Shown: positions 31,552 to 41,113, counted from the stretch's first letter. The stretch: 46,495 bases of DNA from an uncultured Candidatus Saccharibacteria bacterium (GCA_948514425.1 CAOQYN010000003.1:1-46495), one strand, 5' to 3'. The notes: a model not told the origin generated them from the letters alone. A program made the numbers and translations.

Positions 31552-33121
31552 CAAATCTAAAAAATCACAAGAGCAAAATCCGCCAAACGAACAAGAAAGG
31601 CTACCGAATAGCGTGATTGTCGATGCCGTCACTGAATTCGCAATTTTATTCCGCGACCAAAATAACGATCCGTTTATTGCTCCAAATGGAGATGGGACAA
31701 TAATTTACCGTATTAGCGCAAAAAACCGCGATTTTCGAGCTTGGCTGACTAATTTTATTCATAGCAAATTTCACATCATCCCCACTTTAAGACGAATTGA
31801 TAATGTCGCTCAAATGCTCGAAAGTATTGCTTTGAACGCAGAATGCTCAAATCAATATCCACTAGAACTACGCACGTTATTCAGAGAGAGGCCAACTAAA
31901 AGTGGCGAGATAAAGTCCGAGCTATACTATGATTTAGGAGAAAGTGCAGTCCGTATTACTCCAGAAGACTGGTTCATCGTTGCTCGTCCAGGAATTATGT
32001 TCCGACGCTTCAGCCAGCAACTACCACAAGTAATTCCAGAAAAAGGTGGGGATATCTTTGAGCTAGCAAAATATGTGAATTTAGACGATAAAAATGACGT
32101 TTTGCTGTTTTTGGTGTTCGCTATTTCGGCATTTATACCAGGATATCCACGCCCACTATGTCTGCTTTATGGAAGTCAAGGTGCGGGAAAATCCACTCCA
32201 GGTCGTTTGCTTAAACGGCTAATTGACCCGACGACTGTGGAGGGAACAGTATTACCAACAAGCCATGACGATTTCGTCCGAACAGCTAATCATCACGCAC
32301 TATTAGTGTTTGATAATTTGAGTAGTATTAAACCGAATATTTCTGATGCATTGGCTCGAATTTCCACTGGTGATACTTTCGCAAAACGAGCGTTATATAC
32401 CGATGATGACGATATTGTTTATCGATTACAGCGACCAGTAATGTTGAACGGCATTAACCAAGTAATTACTCAAAGTGATTTGCTTGATAGAAGCATACTT
32501 TTGGAAATGCACCGCATTGATAAAGCCAAAATGCGTACCGAAAAGGATTTTTGGGCAGATTTCGATGAGCAGAAACCACTGATTTTAGGTGCGATTTTTG
32601 ACACGATTTCCAAAGCAATGGCGAAATTTCCTGACGTTCATCTGAAAGAACTTCCACGCATGGCAGATTTCGCAAAATGGGGATACGCAATCGCTGATTC
32701 CATTGACGGATTTACTGGAGAAGATTTCTTATCGGCTTACGTCGGCAATATTGAAAAACAACACGAACAAGCAATTGAGTCAAGTGCGGTCGGAACTGCA
32801 GTCTATCTATTCATGACACATGATGAGGTAGTAAAAGGGGTTTGGACTGGCACAGCGACACAACTTATGCGTCAAATTGAAGACACTGGGATAATCATCA
32901 ATATCGATGAAGAACCGTCAGAGTTGACTAAAGAGCTAAATATGATTACTAACGGTAGCCTATGGCCAAAGGATGCGTCGTGGTTCATGCGAAGGCTGAA
33001 TTACGTTCTGCCAGATCTGGAGTCGCAAGGTATTCAAATAAATTCTTATACCCAGAACAACCAACGCATAGTTGAGCTAAAAAATCTTAATTACTCGGAG
33101 AAAAATGATGACAACAAATAA
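31526..33121 (+). CDS. D5/SF3-type replicative helicase or ATPase
   Basis: The start at 31526 (MSKKTKTNSK) is fixed by CAGGAGGTAAAG ATG; an earlier frame start at 31469 has no site. The ~531-aa protein has a disordered basic N-terminus, a ~170-residue domain, and an ATPase core with Walker A LYGSQGAGKST (about residue 215), Walker B LLVFDN, and a polar sensor-like Asn in VMLNGINQVI. Phage and plasmid primase-helicases of the D5/SF3 group have this layout. A winged-helix-like C-terminus (residues ~430-520) follows. It would load or unwind at the element's origin. It overlaps the genes on both sides. Confidence 0.75.
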   Translation: MSKKTKTNSKSKKSQEQNPPNEQERLPNSVIVDAVTEFAILFRDQNNDPFIAPNGDGTIIYRISAKNRDFRAWLTNFIHSKFHIIPTLRRIDNVAQMLESIALNAECSNQYPLELRTLFRERPTKSGEIKSELYYDLGESAVRITPEDWFIVARPGIMFRRFSQQLPQVIPEKGGDIFELAKYVNLDDKNDVLLFLVFAISAFIPGYPRPLCLLYGSQGAGKSTPGRLLKRLIDPTTVEGTVLPTSHDDFVRTANHHALLVFDNLSSIKPNISDALARISTGDTFAKRALYTDDDDIVYRLQRPVMLNGINQVITQSDLLDRSILLEMHRIDKAKMRTEKDFWADFDEQKPLILGAIFDTISKAMAKFPDVHLKELPRMADFAKWGYAIADSIDGFTGEDFLSAYVGNIEKQHEQAIESSAVGTAVYLFMTHDEVVKGVWTGTATQLMRQIEDTGIIINIDEEPSELTKELNMITNGSLWPKDASWFMRRLNYVLPDLESQGIQINSYTQNNQRIVELKNLNYSEKNDDNK

Positions 33122-33599
33122 TGACTATAATTTTCCGCTTTATTGCTCGGTTTCTGATTTACCAGATGATTTTAACCAAAAAACGCTTGGCGAACAGAAT
33201 CGTCTTAGAAAGGAACAGGAGTCAAATTCCAGAATGGATTTTTTATGTACTGTTCCAATCGCTGCCGCAGAAAGTACGACAATGAATCGGCTCAAAGAAA
33301 GATACGGCTCAAAAATCTTGGAAAAATCATATCCACATAATCAGAAAACACGCGTTAAAAATCCTTTTGACCGCAACAGGAACCATACTCATTATATAGT
33401 TGAACATAATTTCAGCAATAATCTGACCAAAATCACATTAAGCCCATCAAATAATCGCTACGGCAAACGTAATGGCCGTGTGAAGAAAAAGCCAATTAGT
33501 CGTAGCGAAAAACAGAAATGCATGGGCGGAAATGTCTCAATTATGCCTCATTCGCCAATCAATAGATATGGTCCGCATAAAGGTCGGCTAAAACTCTAG
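33105..33599 (+). CDS. Basic small protein of the element, unknown
   Basis: A 164-aa ORF overlapping the helicase by 17 nt, with GGAGAAAA before ATGATG. The C-terminal half is very basic and repeats an N-R-Y-G motif (NNRYGKRNGRVKKKP, and INRYGPHKGRLKL), suggesting nucleic-acid binding. No family recognised. Confidence 0.5.
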   Translation: MMTTNNDYNFPLYCSVSDLPDDFNQKTLGEQNRLRKEQESNSRMDFLCTVPIAAAESTTMNRLKERYGSKILEKSYPHNQKTRVKNPFDRNRNHTHYIVEHNFSNNLTKITLSPSNNRYGKRNGRVKKKPISRSEKQKCMGGNVSIMPHSPINRYGPHKGRLKL

Positions 33600-33727
33600 C
33601 ACTATACGGCAATACAGTATAACGGCAAAAGTACAAACTTGATATTCTAAAATCAGTATGTATTTTTGCCAACTTGCCAGATAAAATCTATAAGGAAATG
33701 GAAAAGTTATAACTTAAGGAGTGAATA

Positions 33728-35353
33728 ATGGATATTGAACTCAAGAATTTAAAATTTGTTATGTATATGCGTAAGTCTAGCGAATCTGATGACCGACAAG
33801 CTCTTTCGCTAGATGCTCAACACGATACTCTTATGGATGTCGTAAAACGCAATAAATTAAAAGTCATCGCAGAATTTCGGGAAGCCAAATCTGCCTCAAA
33901 ACCAAATAATCGGCCAGAATTTGACAAAATGGTCAAGCTAATTTCTACTGGAAAAGCTAATGCTATTTTATGTTGGAAAGAAGATCGACTATCTAGAAAT
34001 CCAGCTGAAAGTGGTTTAATCCAACAACTACTAGTTGACAGAAAAATCCAACGCATTATGACACCATACAGAAGTCATACTCCAGACGATAATGCTATTA
34101 GCTTGGCTGTTGAAGCTGGAATGAGTGCCCAATATACACGAGATTTAAGCCGAAACGTTAAACGAGGACAACGAGCAAATAACAAACTGGGTGGGGTACA
34201 TTTTCCAGCACCGCAAGGATACATTAACGTTAGACGAAATAATCACGGTACTTTGGATTTAGACCAAGAACGTGCCCCACTTATGCGTAAAGCATTTGAT
34301 ATGTATCTGACTGGAAATTACACAGTACCGGAGGTTCTATCTACCTTAAACAACGACTGGGGATTTTTAACTCGAAAGCATTATAAAACTGGCGGAAAAC
34401 CACTTAATCGTTCTTCACTTTATGCTATTCTAGAAAATCCAGTTTATATGGGGTATGTTCGAGATTTAGAAGACAAAACACAATTGCATAAAGGTGATTG
34501 GCCAGCATTACTTTCAGAAGATGAGTTTTACCGAATTCAAATGCTTTTAAAGAAATCTGGTTTCGGCCCACAATCAAATTATTCCTTAAATCACTTTGAA
34601 CTTAAGGGCATCTTTACTTGCGGGGAGTGTGGTTGTTCTATTACAGCCGAAATTAAGTCGAAAAAACTTAAAGATGGTGGCGTAAATTACTACACCTATT
34701 ATCACTGCACACATAAACGTCAATGTAGTCAGAAAGGTTGCGTTCGCGAAGAAAGACTATACGACCAAATTAAATCCTTATTTGGACAATATAGAATTGA
34801 CCAAACTCTGTATGATTTAGCTTTAGAAACGATGAAAGATATTAGTGCTAAAGAAATCGCCGAAAGATTAAATATCGATGATTCGCAAAATGCAACAATC
34901 AAAACAATGCAAGCTGAACATGACCGTTTAATTGATATGGCAACTCGTGAGCTTATTAGCTATGAAGAATTTGAAAGAATGTCAAAACCGCTCAAAACTA
35001 AAATCGAAAACATGAAAACGCTAAATGAGGAATTGCAGCATAGACTGAAAAATCGTTATGAAATCATTGGCTCAACTTTGAACCAATTAAAGCGGCAAGA
35101 TGAGTTTATATTCAAATCTCAAGGAACTAAACGCAGTATGGTTCACGCCATAGGTTATAACCCAAAAATTATTGATAAAAATATAGATATTACCCCTTAT
35201 ACGTGGCTCGAGCCTATTAAGAATTTTCTTAAAGAAGCAAAAACTCCCCACAATCAGGTTATAACTAACTCTGAACGGGGGAGAAAATGCTTAAAAAATG
35301 ACTTGAGTCCAATCTGGCGGAAGGGACAGGATTCGAACCTGCGAGGCTATTAA
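33728..35353 (+). CDS. Large serine recombinase (integrase)
   Basis: Catalyses integration and excision. TAAGGAGTGAATA precedes the ATG. The 541-aa protein has the resolvase domain with YMRKSSESDDRQ (catalytic Ser17), DRLSRNP at about residue 95, a Recombinase domain around 160-260 (APLMRKAFDMYL...YTVPEVL...NPVYMGYV), a zinc ribbon with CGECGC...HCTHKRQCSQKGC (about residues 298-338), and a coiled coil to ~470. The last residues (WRKGQDSNLRGY) are read from the tRNA-Ser gene on the opposite strand, so this C-terminus is set by the attR junction. Serine integrases rarely use tRNA genes. Confidence 0.93.
   Translation: MDIELKNLKFVMYMRKSSESDDRQALSLDAQHDTLMDVVKRNKLKVIAEFREAKSASKPNNRPEFDKMVKLISTGKANAILCWKEDRLSRNPAESGLIQQLLVDRKIQRIMTPYRSHTPDDNAISLAVEAGMSAQYTRDLSRNVKRGQRANNKLGGVHFPAPQGYINVRRNNHGTLDLDQERAPLMRKAFDMYLTGNYTVPEVLSTLNNDWGFLTRKHYKTGGKPLNRSSLYAILENPVYMGYVRDLEDKTQLHKGDWPALLSEDEFYRIQMLLKKSGFGPQSNYSLNHFELKGIFTCGECGCSITAEIKSKKLKDGGVNYYTYYHCTHKRQCSQKGCVREERLYDQIKSLFGQYRIDQTLYDLALETMKDISAKEIAERLNIDDSQNATIKTMQAEHDRLIDMATRELISYEEFERMSKPLKTKIENMKTLNEELQHRLKNRYEIIGSTLNQLKRQDEFIFKSQGTKRSMVHAIGYNPKIIDKNIDITPYTWLEPIKNFLKEAKTPHNQVITNSERGRKCLKNDLSPIWRKGQDSNLRGY
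35315..35331. repeat. attR: 17-bp direct repeat inside tRNA-Ser
   Basis: TGGCGGAAGGGACAGGA, identical to attL at 27618-27634. It is the encoded 3' CCA, discriminator, acceptor 3' strand and part of the T arm of tRNA-Ser. Confidence 0.9.
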
Positions 35354-35401
35354 CCTGCTGGTTTTCAAGACCAGTGCCATCAACCACTCGGCCACCCTTC
35401 C
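35315..35401 (-). tRNA. tRNA-Ser (TGA)
   Basis: On the minus strand GGAAGGG pairs with CCCTTCC, with discriminator G and encoded CCA. The anticodon loop CTTGAAA sits between CTGGT and ACCAG, giving TGA. A long variable arm (CAGGTTAATAGCCTC) confirms the serine class. It is the integration target of the 27.6-35.3 kb element. Confidence 0.95.
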
Positions 35402-35455
35402 GTGTGTAATTATAGCACGAGTAGTGGAACTTGGCAATTAAATGGGCTGCGGGTC

Positions 35456-36157
35456 TTACGCTGCGTTGGTATGCACCGCAGTAACGTCATCGAGGTCATC
35501 GAGGGCGTCGAGGAGCTTTTCAAGCTTAGGCTCATCATCACCGGCTACATCTATCGTAGTTGTCGGAACATAGCGGAGTTCGGCGTTCGTGACTGTAAGA
35601 CCGGCATCGATCAATGTTTGACGAACCTTCATCAAGTCGCTCGGAGCGGTGACAATTTCAAGACATTCATCCCCTTCCTCAACATCTTCAGCTCCGGCAT
35701 CAAGCACGGTCATCATAGCTTCTTCGCCCTTGTCGCTGACATCAATGCAGCCTTTGCGGGCAAATTGGAACATAACGGAGCCTGGATCAGCCATACGACC
35801 ACCATTTTTTGATAATGCATTGCGGACTTCGGGCATGGTACGATTTTTGTTGTCTGTCGCAGCCTCAATGATGATGCCAACCCCGCCCGGGCCATAACCT
35901 TCATAGGTTTCCTCGTTTAGGGCAGCAGCATTCTTGTCGGAAACGCGAGCGATAGCGCGCTCGATATTCGCCTTTGGCATATTTGCTTGGCGAGCTTTTT
36001 CAAGCATCATTGCGAGTGAAGGATTCATGCTTGGATCAGTACCTGCACGAGCAGCAATTGCGATTTGGTTGGCAATCTTAGTGAATAAAGCGCCTCGTTT
36101 TGCATCGACAACAGCTTTTTGACGTTTTGTAGTAGCCCATTTACTATGTCCTGACAT
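35456..36157 (-). CDS. yebC: YebC/PmpR family regulator or translation factor
   Basis: The start is MSGHSKWATTKRQKAVVDAKR at 36157 with a GGGAAGAGAATC site; the codon 30 nt upstream lacks one. The 233-aa protein matches the family over its full length: GHSKW..TK..K...DAKRG.LF.K, then ARQANMPKANIERAI, EGYGPGGVGIIIEAATDNKNRT, ..LSKNGG.M..PGSVMFQF, and a late ALDDLDDV. Older work called these DNA-binding repressors; some members now have a reported role in translation of proline stretches. Single gene, immediately beyond tRNA-Ser. Confidence 0.95.
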   Translation of the reverse strand: MSGHSKWATTKRQKAVVDAKRGALFTKIANQIAIAARAGTDPSMNPSLAMMLEKARQANMPKANIERAIARVSDKNAAALNEETYEGYGPGGVGIIIEAATDNKNRTMPEVRNALSKNGGRMADPGSVMFQFARKGCIDVSDKGEEAMMTVLDAGAEDVEEGDECLEIVTAPSDLMKVRQTLIDAGLTVTNAELRYVPTTTIDVAGDDEPKLEKLLDALDDLDDVTAVHTNAA

Positions 36158-36283
36158 ATGATTCTCTTCCCTGTTTATGGTTGGCAAATAATCTCTAGAT
36201 ATATTCTATCATATCTGAGCTAGAAAGACAAACTGCGGTAGTAGGATAAAACTAGTCGAATCTACTTGACAGTTGAGTATTTA

Positions 36284-36313
36284 TTCAATTATACTAAATA
36301 TAATATAGTTGAA
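36284..36313. promoter_or_regulatory. ArsR-type operator over its promoter
   Basis: TTCAATTATA - 10 nt - TATAGTTGAA, a 9/10 dyad. The -10 box TATACT (36290-36295) lies inside it and TTGACA (36266-36271) precedes it by 18 nt. It is about 10 bp before the ArsR start, so the regulator probably represses its own operon. Confidence 0.7.
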
Positions 36314-36324
36314 AGGTTATTCAT

Positions 36325-36735
36325 ATGTTAAGAAAAAGGAGTCCAATTTGTGATTGTAGTATTATACACCACGACTCAGTACAGCGAGCTTTACGACAAA
36401 AACCACATGATGTGCAGCTGGAAAAACTATCGGAACTATTTAAGATAATAGGAGATCAAACACGACTACGCATTTTATGGGCGTTGGACCAAAATGAGAT
36501 GTGCGTTTGTGATATTGCAAATGTTTTAAAAATGACGAAGTCAGCAGTTTCGCATCAGTTGGCCATTTTGAGATCAGCAGGTATAGTAAAATATCGTCGT
36601 TCTGGGAAAGAGGTATATTATATGTTGGACGATCATCATATAACTCAGCTATACGAAATTGGCTTATTACATATCATTCATCAAATAAAGAGTACGCGAG
36701 AGGCCGAGGATGAGGTATCGATACAGGATCAATAA
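36325..36735 (+). CDS. ArsR/SmtB metal-sensing repressor
   Basis: A 136-aa winged-helix repressor. Residues 36-100 hold the DNA-binding fold (LSELFKIIGDQTRLRILWAL, then the recognition helix SAVSHQLAIL). Metal ligands look like those of CadC: Cys9-x-Cys11 near the N-terminus and Cys60-x-Cys62 in helix 3 (MCVCD), with His in the N-terminal region (IIHH). These suggest sensing of Cd/Zn/Pb rather than arsenite alone. It overlaps the metal ATPase gene by 26 nt and so controls it. ATG preceded by AAAGGTTATTC. Confidence 0.93.
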   Translation: MLRKRSPICDCSIIHHDSVQRALRQKPHDVQLEKLSELFKIIGDQTRLRILWALDQNEMCVCDIANVLKMTKSAVSHQLAILRSAGIVKYRRSGKEVYYMLDDHHITQLYEIGLLHIIHQIKSTREAEDEVSIQDQ

Positions 36736-38773
36736 CTTAGATTGCGCGAATTGTGCGCGCGAAGTTGAGGAATACTTGGAGAAGGATGCACGCTTTCAGC
36801 ATGTCAGAGTCAACTTTAATACAGCAAAGCTAACTTTTGATAGTAGTGTGGAAATTTCCGTTACTGCTTTGAATGAGTTGGTACAAAAAGTAGAGCCCGG
36901 AGTGACCATAGAAAAGTCTGAATACGACAAGAGGAATGGCGGCGGGAGAGAAACTGCGAATTACAAGATTCGCATGCAGTTCTGGTTGCTAGTGGCTGGG
37001 CTGGCGATCGGTATTACCACTTATTTTTCAACTTTGCCAGATCTTATTAGGTTTGCATGCTATGTCTTAAGTTATGGTTTGTTGTTGTGGTTTACTACAA
37101 TCAATGCGATTAAGGCGTTACTAAAAAGTCATACGTTGAATGAAAACGCGCTGATTACGATTTCCTGTATTGGGGCATTGATGATTGGCGAAGTACTGGA
37201 AGGCATGATGGTGGTCGCACTGTATACGGTTGGTAAACTTTTGGAAACAAAAGCGCTCAATAATTCTCGACGCTCAGTTGAGAATTTATTAAACCTGAAA
37301 CAACCATTTGTACAAAGAAAACTAGCTGGAAAAATAGAACGAGTAGGTATCGAGGAGATCAAACCTGACGATATTATAATTATAAGGAAAGGTGATCGTG
37401 TACCAGTGGATGGCGAAGTGATAGAGGGTACAACCGAGCTTGATTTATCAGCGCTAACAGGTGAGAGCGAAAGAGTAAAAGTTAGCACAAAAGATAAAGT
37501 TTTGTCTGGAGCGATTAACTTGGGGAATGTAATTCAAGTGCGAGCGACTACAAACTATGCCGATTCGACAGTGGCAAAAATTCTGGAGCTACTAGAGGAG
37601 GCGACGGATCGCAAAGCAAAAACTGAAACGGTGGTGGCAAAAATTAGTAAAATATATACGCCAGTAATTTTGGGGTTAGCGATTTTGGTGAGTCTAATTT
37701 TACCGCTTGTTTTTCGAGTACCAATGACGGACAGTATTTATAGAGGTCTAACTTTTCTAGTAATTGCTTGCCCGTGCGCGATTGCGATTTCTGTGCCACT
37801 TTCTTATTTCACGGGAATTGGGGTAGCGGGCAAACATGGGATTCTAGTAAAGGGGAGTAATTATCTTGATAATTTGAGCAGCGCTAAAAATGTTATTTTT
37901 GATAAAACAGGAACTTTGACAAACGGAGACTTTGCGGTATCGGAAATAAAGATTACAGATGCGCGCTACTCTGAGGCAGAAATTATTGAAATTCTAGCGC
38001 AAGGCGAAGCATTATCAAATCATCCGATTGCGCAGTCGATTTTGAAGCTTTATAATGGCAAGTTGGATTCTAGGAAAGTCAAAAACTTTCAAGAGAGAGC
38101 AGGCGGAGGGATTTCTTACGAGATTGGTAGAGATAAGATAAAGGTTGGCAATAAAATGCTCTGTGCTTGTACAGAAAATGCAGTATTACATCTGAATATT
38201 AACGGGAAACATATGGCATCGATTAAAATTATTGATGGAATAAAATCAGAAGCGAAAACGACGATTGGACAACTGATAAAGCTTGGCATGGCAACTTATA
38301 TGTTCACTGGCGATAAAAAACAAGTTGCACAGATGGTGGCGGAATCGATTGGCATTGAACACGTACAGGCAGAAATGTTGCCAACTACAAAGTTTCGAGC
38401 CTATGAACAAATTGCAGATAAAAATGGTTTGACGATTTTTGTCGGTGATGGGATTAATGATGCTCCAGTTTTGAAACGAGCGGACATTGGGATTGCAATG
38501 GGAGGAGTAGGTTCGGAGTCAGCAATTGAAGCAGCCGATGTGGTTATTATGAATGATGACTTGACGAATATTTTAAAAGCAATACAGATTTCACGATATA
38601 CAAAAAGCGTGATTTATCAAAACTTGGTTTTTGCGGTAAGTGTAAAATTTATAATATTGATATTGAGTGTTTTTGGACTGACGAATATGTGGTGGGCAGT
38701 GTTTGCGGATACTGGGGTAACACTACTGACAATCTTGAGTACTCTAAGAGTTGTGTATAAGTTTTCTAATTAA
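36710..38773 (+). CDS. P1B-type heavy-metal translocating ATPase (Zn/Cd class)
   Basis: Pumps soft divalent metals out of the cytoplasm. The 687-aa protein begins with a heavy-metal-associated domain (LDCANC, Cys12 and Cys15) and then ~6-8 membrane helices. ALTGES is the actuator motif. The CPC motif in ACPCA (Cys353-Pro-Cys355) is followed by AISVPLSYF. The phosphorylation motif DKTGTLT is at about residue 398, with HPIA in the nucleotide domain and GDGINDAP near 578. CPC plus CadC-like control in one operon points to Zn/Cd/Pb export rather than Cu. The start is inside the end of the repressor gene. Confidence 0.93.
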   Translation: MRYRYRINNLDCANCAREVEEYLEKDARFQHVRVNFNTAKLTFDSSVEISVTALNELVQKVEPGVTIEKSEYDKRNGGGRETANYKIRMQFWLLVAGLAIGITTYFSTLPDLIRFACYVLSYGLLLWFTTINAIKALLKSHTLNENALITISCIGALMIGEVLEGMMVVALYTVGKLLETKALNNSRRSVENLLNLKQPFVQRKLAGKIERVGIEEIKPDDIIIIRKGDRVPVDGEVIEGTTELDLSALTGESERVKVSTKDKVLSGAINLGNVIQVRATTNYADSTVAKILELLEEATDRKAKTETVVAKISKIYTPVILGLAILVSLILPLVFRVPMTDSIYRGLTFLVIACPCAIAISVPLSYFTGIGVAGKHGILVKGSNYLDNLSSAKNVIFDKTGTLTNGDFAVSEIKITDARYSEAEIIEILAQGEALSNHPIAQSILKLYNGKLDSRKVKNFQERAGGGISYEIGRDKIKVGNKMLCACTENAVLHLNINGKHMASIKIIDGIKSEAKTTIGQLIKLGMATYMFTGDKKQVAQMVAESIGIEHVQAEMLPTTKFRAYEQIADKNGLTIFVGDGINDAPVLKRADIGIAMGGVGSESAIEAADVVIMNDDLTNILKAIQISRYTKSVIYQNLVFAVSVKFIILILSVFGLTNMWWAVFADTGVTLLTILSTLRVVYKFSN

Positions 38774-38814
38774 ACTAGGCTATTTGGAGCGTTTGACTAT
38801 TCTGAGATAGCTAA

Positions 38815-38852
38815 AAATAACTGCCACAATCATAGGATTTTGGCAGTTATTT
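38815..38852. terminator. Hairpin between the metal ATPase and tRNA-Leu
   Basis: AAATAACTGCCA (38815-38826) / TGGCAGTTATTT (38841-38852), a perfect 12-bp stem ending in TTT. Likely a bidirectional terminator. Confidence 0.8.
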
Positions 38853-38938
38853 GGTCCCCGGAGCAGGACTTGAACCTGTACCTGATTGCTCAGACTAGCA
38901 CCTGAAGCTAGCGCGTCTACCAGTTCCGCCATCCGGGG
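38852..38938 (-). tRNA. tRNA-Leu (CAG)
   Basis: Minus strand CCCCGGA...TCCGGGG, A, encoded CCA. Anticodon CAG lies between CTAGC and GCTAG. The long variable arm is the class II leucine type. Confidence 0.93.
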
Positions 38939-39003
38939 ATGTCTTTAGTATATCATACTAATAGGGGTGGCGTAAGTATTGACTTTTTAGATATTTTTAC
39001 AGG

Positions 39004-40905
39004 TTAGCGCAACTTTGCCGTCACCGGAAGCTTTGCGTCTTTGAGAATTGGTTCAAGCTCTTTTTCTTCAAGAGTTTCATGCTTGAGCAAAGCTTCAGCT
39101 AGCTTGTCAAGAACTGGTTTATTAGCTTTCAGCACTGCTTCAGCACGGGCAGCGGCTTCATTAGACAAACCCTTGATCTCTTGGTCAATGAGTTCAGCGG
39201 TTTTTTCAGAATACGGCTTGCTAGTGGCGATAGTGTAATACCCAGTGCTACCCTCTGGGAAAACAAGGTCGCGTGTAGCTTTACCCATTCCCTCTTCGAC
39301 GATCATTTCTTTACTAAGCTCTGCGACGTGTTGCAAATCGGATGCGGCGCCAGTAGTAACAGCATCTTCGCCGAAAATGAGCTTCTCGGCGATACGCCCA
39401 CCCATAGCGCGAGCAAGAATATCTTTTAGCTCATAGATACTCTTATAGCTGCGGTCTTCTGGGGGGAGAAACCAAGTCACACCGCCCGTGCGTCCACGTG
39501 GAATAATTGTAACCTTGTGTACGGGGTCAGAATCTGGAAGGACATGCCCAACGATAGCGTGACCAGCTTCATGATATGCAGTGAGTTTACGTTCGTGATC
39601 ATTCATGGCTTTACTCTTGCGTTCTGGGCCAATGGCTACGCGTTCAAAAGCTTCAGTAAGATCGCCATTAGTAATTTCTTTATGACCTTCACGAGCAGCA
39701 GTAATAGCAGCTTCATTGGCGATATTGGCTAGGTCAGCACCGGAGCTACCTGCGGTCTTTGCAGCGAGAGCTTCGAGATTAACGTCTTTTTCGACTGGTT
39801 TATTCTTGAAGTGTACATTGAGAATTTCAAGACGGTCTTTACGTTCTGGCAAAGTGACATTCACATGGCGATCGAAGCGACCTGGGCGAAGTAGGGCTTT
39901 GTCCAACATATCGACACGGTTTGTTGCAGCAATGACGATAACTCCAGAATCGTTGTCAAAACCATCCATTTCGACAAGGATTTGATTTAAGGTCTGCTCA
40001 TCTTCACGACCAGCACCACCGCGAGCATCGCGTTTATGCGCAACGGCATCAATCTCATCTATGAAGATGATACTGGGGGCGTTCTTTTTGGCCTTGGTGA
40101 ACAAATCACGAACGCGAGAGGCGCCAACACCAACGAACATCTCGGCAAATTCAGAACCAGAAATACTAAAGAAAGGCACTGACGCTTCGCCAGCTACGGC
40201 ACGTGCCATGAGAGTCTTACCAGTACCTGGCTCGCCAGCAAGTAGGACACCGCGTGGGATTTTGGCACCAAGTTTTTCGTATTTCTTTGGCTCCTTGAGA
40301 AAATCAACGATCTCGGCAAGATCTTGTTTGGCAGATTCGTTGCCTGCAACGTCTTGGAAGGTAACTTTTTTCTTGTCTGGACCATAAAGTTTGGCTTTAG
40401 CTTTACCAAAGCCCATGGATTGATTGTTCATGGACTGAGCTTGACGCATCATGGAATTGAAGAAAAGGAAAATTATGATGACTGGGATAGCGATGATGGC
40501 GATATCGAGCGCATAATCCCAAAAGTTTGACGCTTCAACATATTCAATCGTTGGGTATTTGGATTGGCAATTAGTTAGCTCGTCGCCAGCTAGGCCCTCA
40601 CATTGGTTGATTAAACCTTGTTCATAAAGTGTGCCTGAAGTATCTTTGCGGGAAACTTGAGTGTAGTAATCTTCACCTCTGAGAGTAATCTTAAGGTTGC
40701 TGCCTTCGACTGTGATCTTAGCAATGTTACCGTTCTCGTCATTTGCGCGGGCAATAACATCCGAGAGCGGGACTTCCTCAATGGCACCACTAGGAGCGAG
40801 AAGTGAGGTCATCATGGCACAGAAAAACAGCAGAAGGAAGGTAAAAATCACCCAACGCAAAAGGTTGTTATTTTTATTCGGTTTTTTCTTGGTAGCTTGT
40901 GGCAC
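39004..40905 (-). CDS. ftsH: ATP-dependent zinc metalloprotease FtsH
   Basis: A membrane AAA+ protease that removes damaged or short-lived proteins. GTG start at 40905 with AGGAGGTATT. The 633-aa product has a basic N-terminus, membrane helix 1 (LLRWVIFTFLLLFFCAMM), an external loop of ~100 residues with two Cys, and helix 2 (ALDIAIIAIPVIIIFLFF). Then come the Walker A GEPGTGKT (about 227), FIDEIDAV, the arginine-finger region RPGRFDRHV, and the zinc site HEAGHA near 444 with downstream acidic residue(s). The length is normal. Nothing in the neighbourhood is linked to it. The 5' flank beyond 40905 leads into phage remnants. Confidence 0.97.
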   Translation of the reverse strand: MPQATKKKPNKNNNLLRWVIFTFLLLFFCAMMTSLLAPSGAIEEVPLSDVIARANDENGNIAKITVEGSNLKITLRGEDYYTQVSRKDTSGTLYEQGLINQCEGLAGDELTNCQSKYPTIEYVEASNFWDYALDIAIIAIPVIIIFLFFNSMMRQAQSMNNQSMGFGKAKAKLYGPDKKKVTFQDVAGNESAKQDLAEIVDFLKEPKKYEKLGAKIPRGVLLAGEPGTGKTLMARAVAGEASVPFFSISGSEFAEMFVGVGASRVRDLFTKAKKNAPSIIFIDEIDAVAHKRDARGGAGREDEQTLNQILVEMDGFDNDSGVIVIAATNRVDMLDKALLRPGRFDRHVNVTLPERKDRLEILNVHFKNKPVEKDVNLEALAAKTAGSSGADLANIANEAAITAAREGHKEITNGDLTEAFERVAIGPERKSKAMNDHERKLTAYHEAGHAIVGHVLPDSDPVHKVTIIPRGRTGGVTWFLPPEDRSYKSIYELKDILARAMGGRIAEKLIFGEDAVTTGAASDLQHVAELSKEMIVEEGMGKATRDLVFPEGSTGYYTIATSKPYSEKTAELIDQEIKGLSNEAAARAEAVLKANKPVLDKLAEALLKHETLEEKELEPILKDAKLPVTAKLR

Positions 40906-41019
40906 AATACCTCCTGTTTAGCTATAAAATATCAATGCAAACCCAATGCCGCAAAGCGGCGTTCCTGTGACTATAGTAACACTAGGGGGCGGGGAGGGCA
41001 AGGGGGGTCAGCAGTATCT

Positions 41020-41113
41020 GCGATATATAGCGACGTTAAGCCTCTTGTCAATAACCTTGCAAATCATCACATCCCGTGCGATTCCCCCAGTATCAGCATC
41101 GAGTTCAATGGAT
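41020..41113 (-). pseudogene. 3' end fragment of a phage tail-type gene
   Basis: Minus strand reads LSIELDADTGGIARDVMIC followed by KVIDKRLNVAIYRRYC and TGA. No start and no upstream coding sequence in frame; the fragment is cut off near the plus-strand small ORF at 41108. Similar wording occurs in tail proteins of siphophages, but this is not secure. Confidence 0.4.

Larger units (their letters stand above)
27618..35331. mobile_element. Integrative element inserted at tRNA-Ser (about 7.7 kb)
   Basis: Bounded by the 17-bp direct repeats at 27618 and 35315; the intact tRNA gene lies at the right end, next to a large serine recombinase. Inside are a DUF5681-like protein, small unknowns, a GIY-YIG protein, a membrane protein, a structured intergenic region, a possible replication initiator, an SF3/D5-like helicase and a basic protein. 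No capsid, tail, terminase or conjugation gene is seen. It is best described as a small integrative plasmid-like or satellite element. Other minus-strand hairpins (AAAATGAAAA/TTTTCATTTT, 27659-27698) crowd the left end. Confidence 0.85.
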
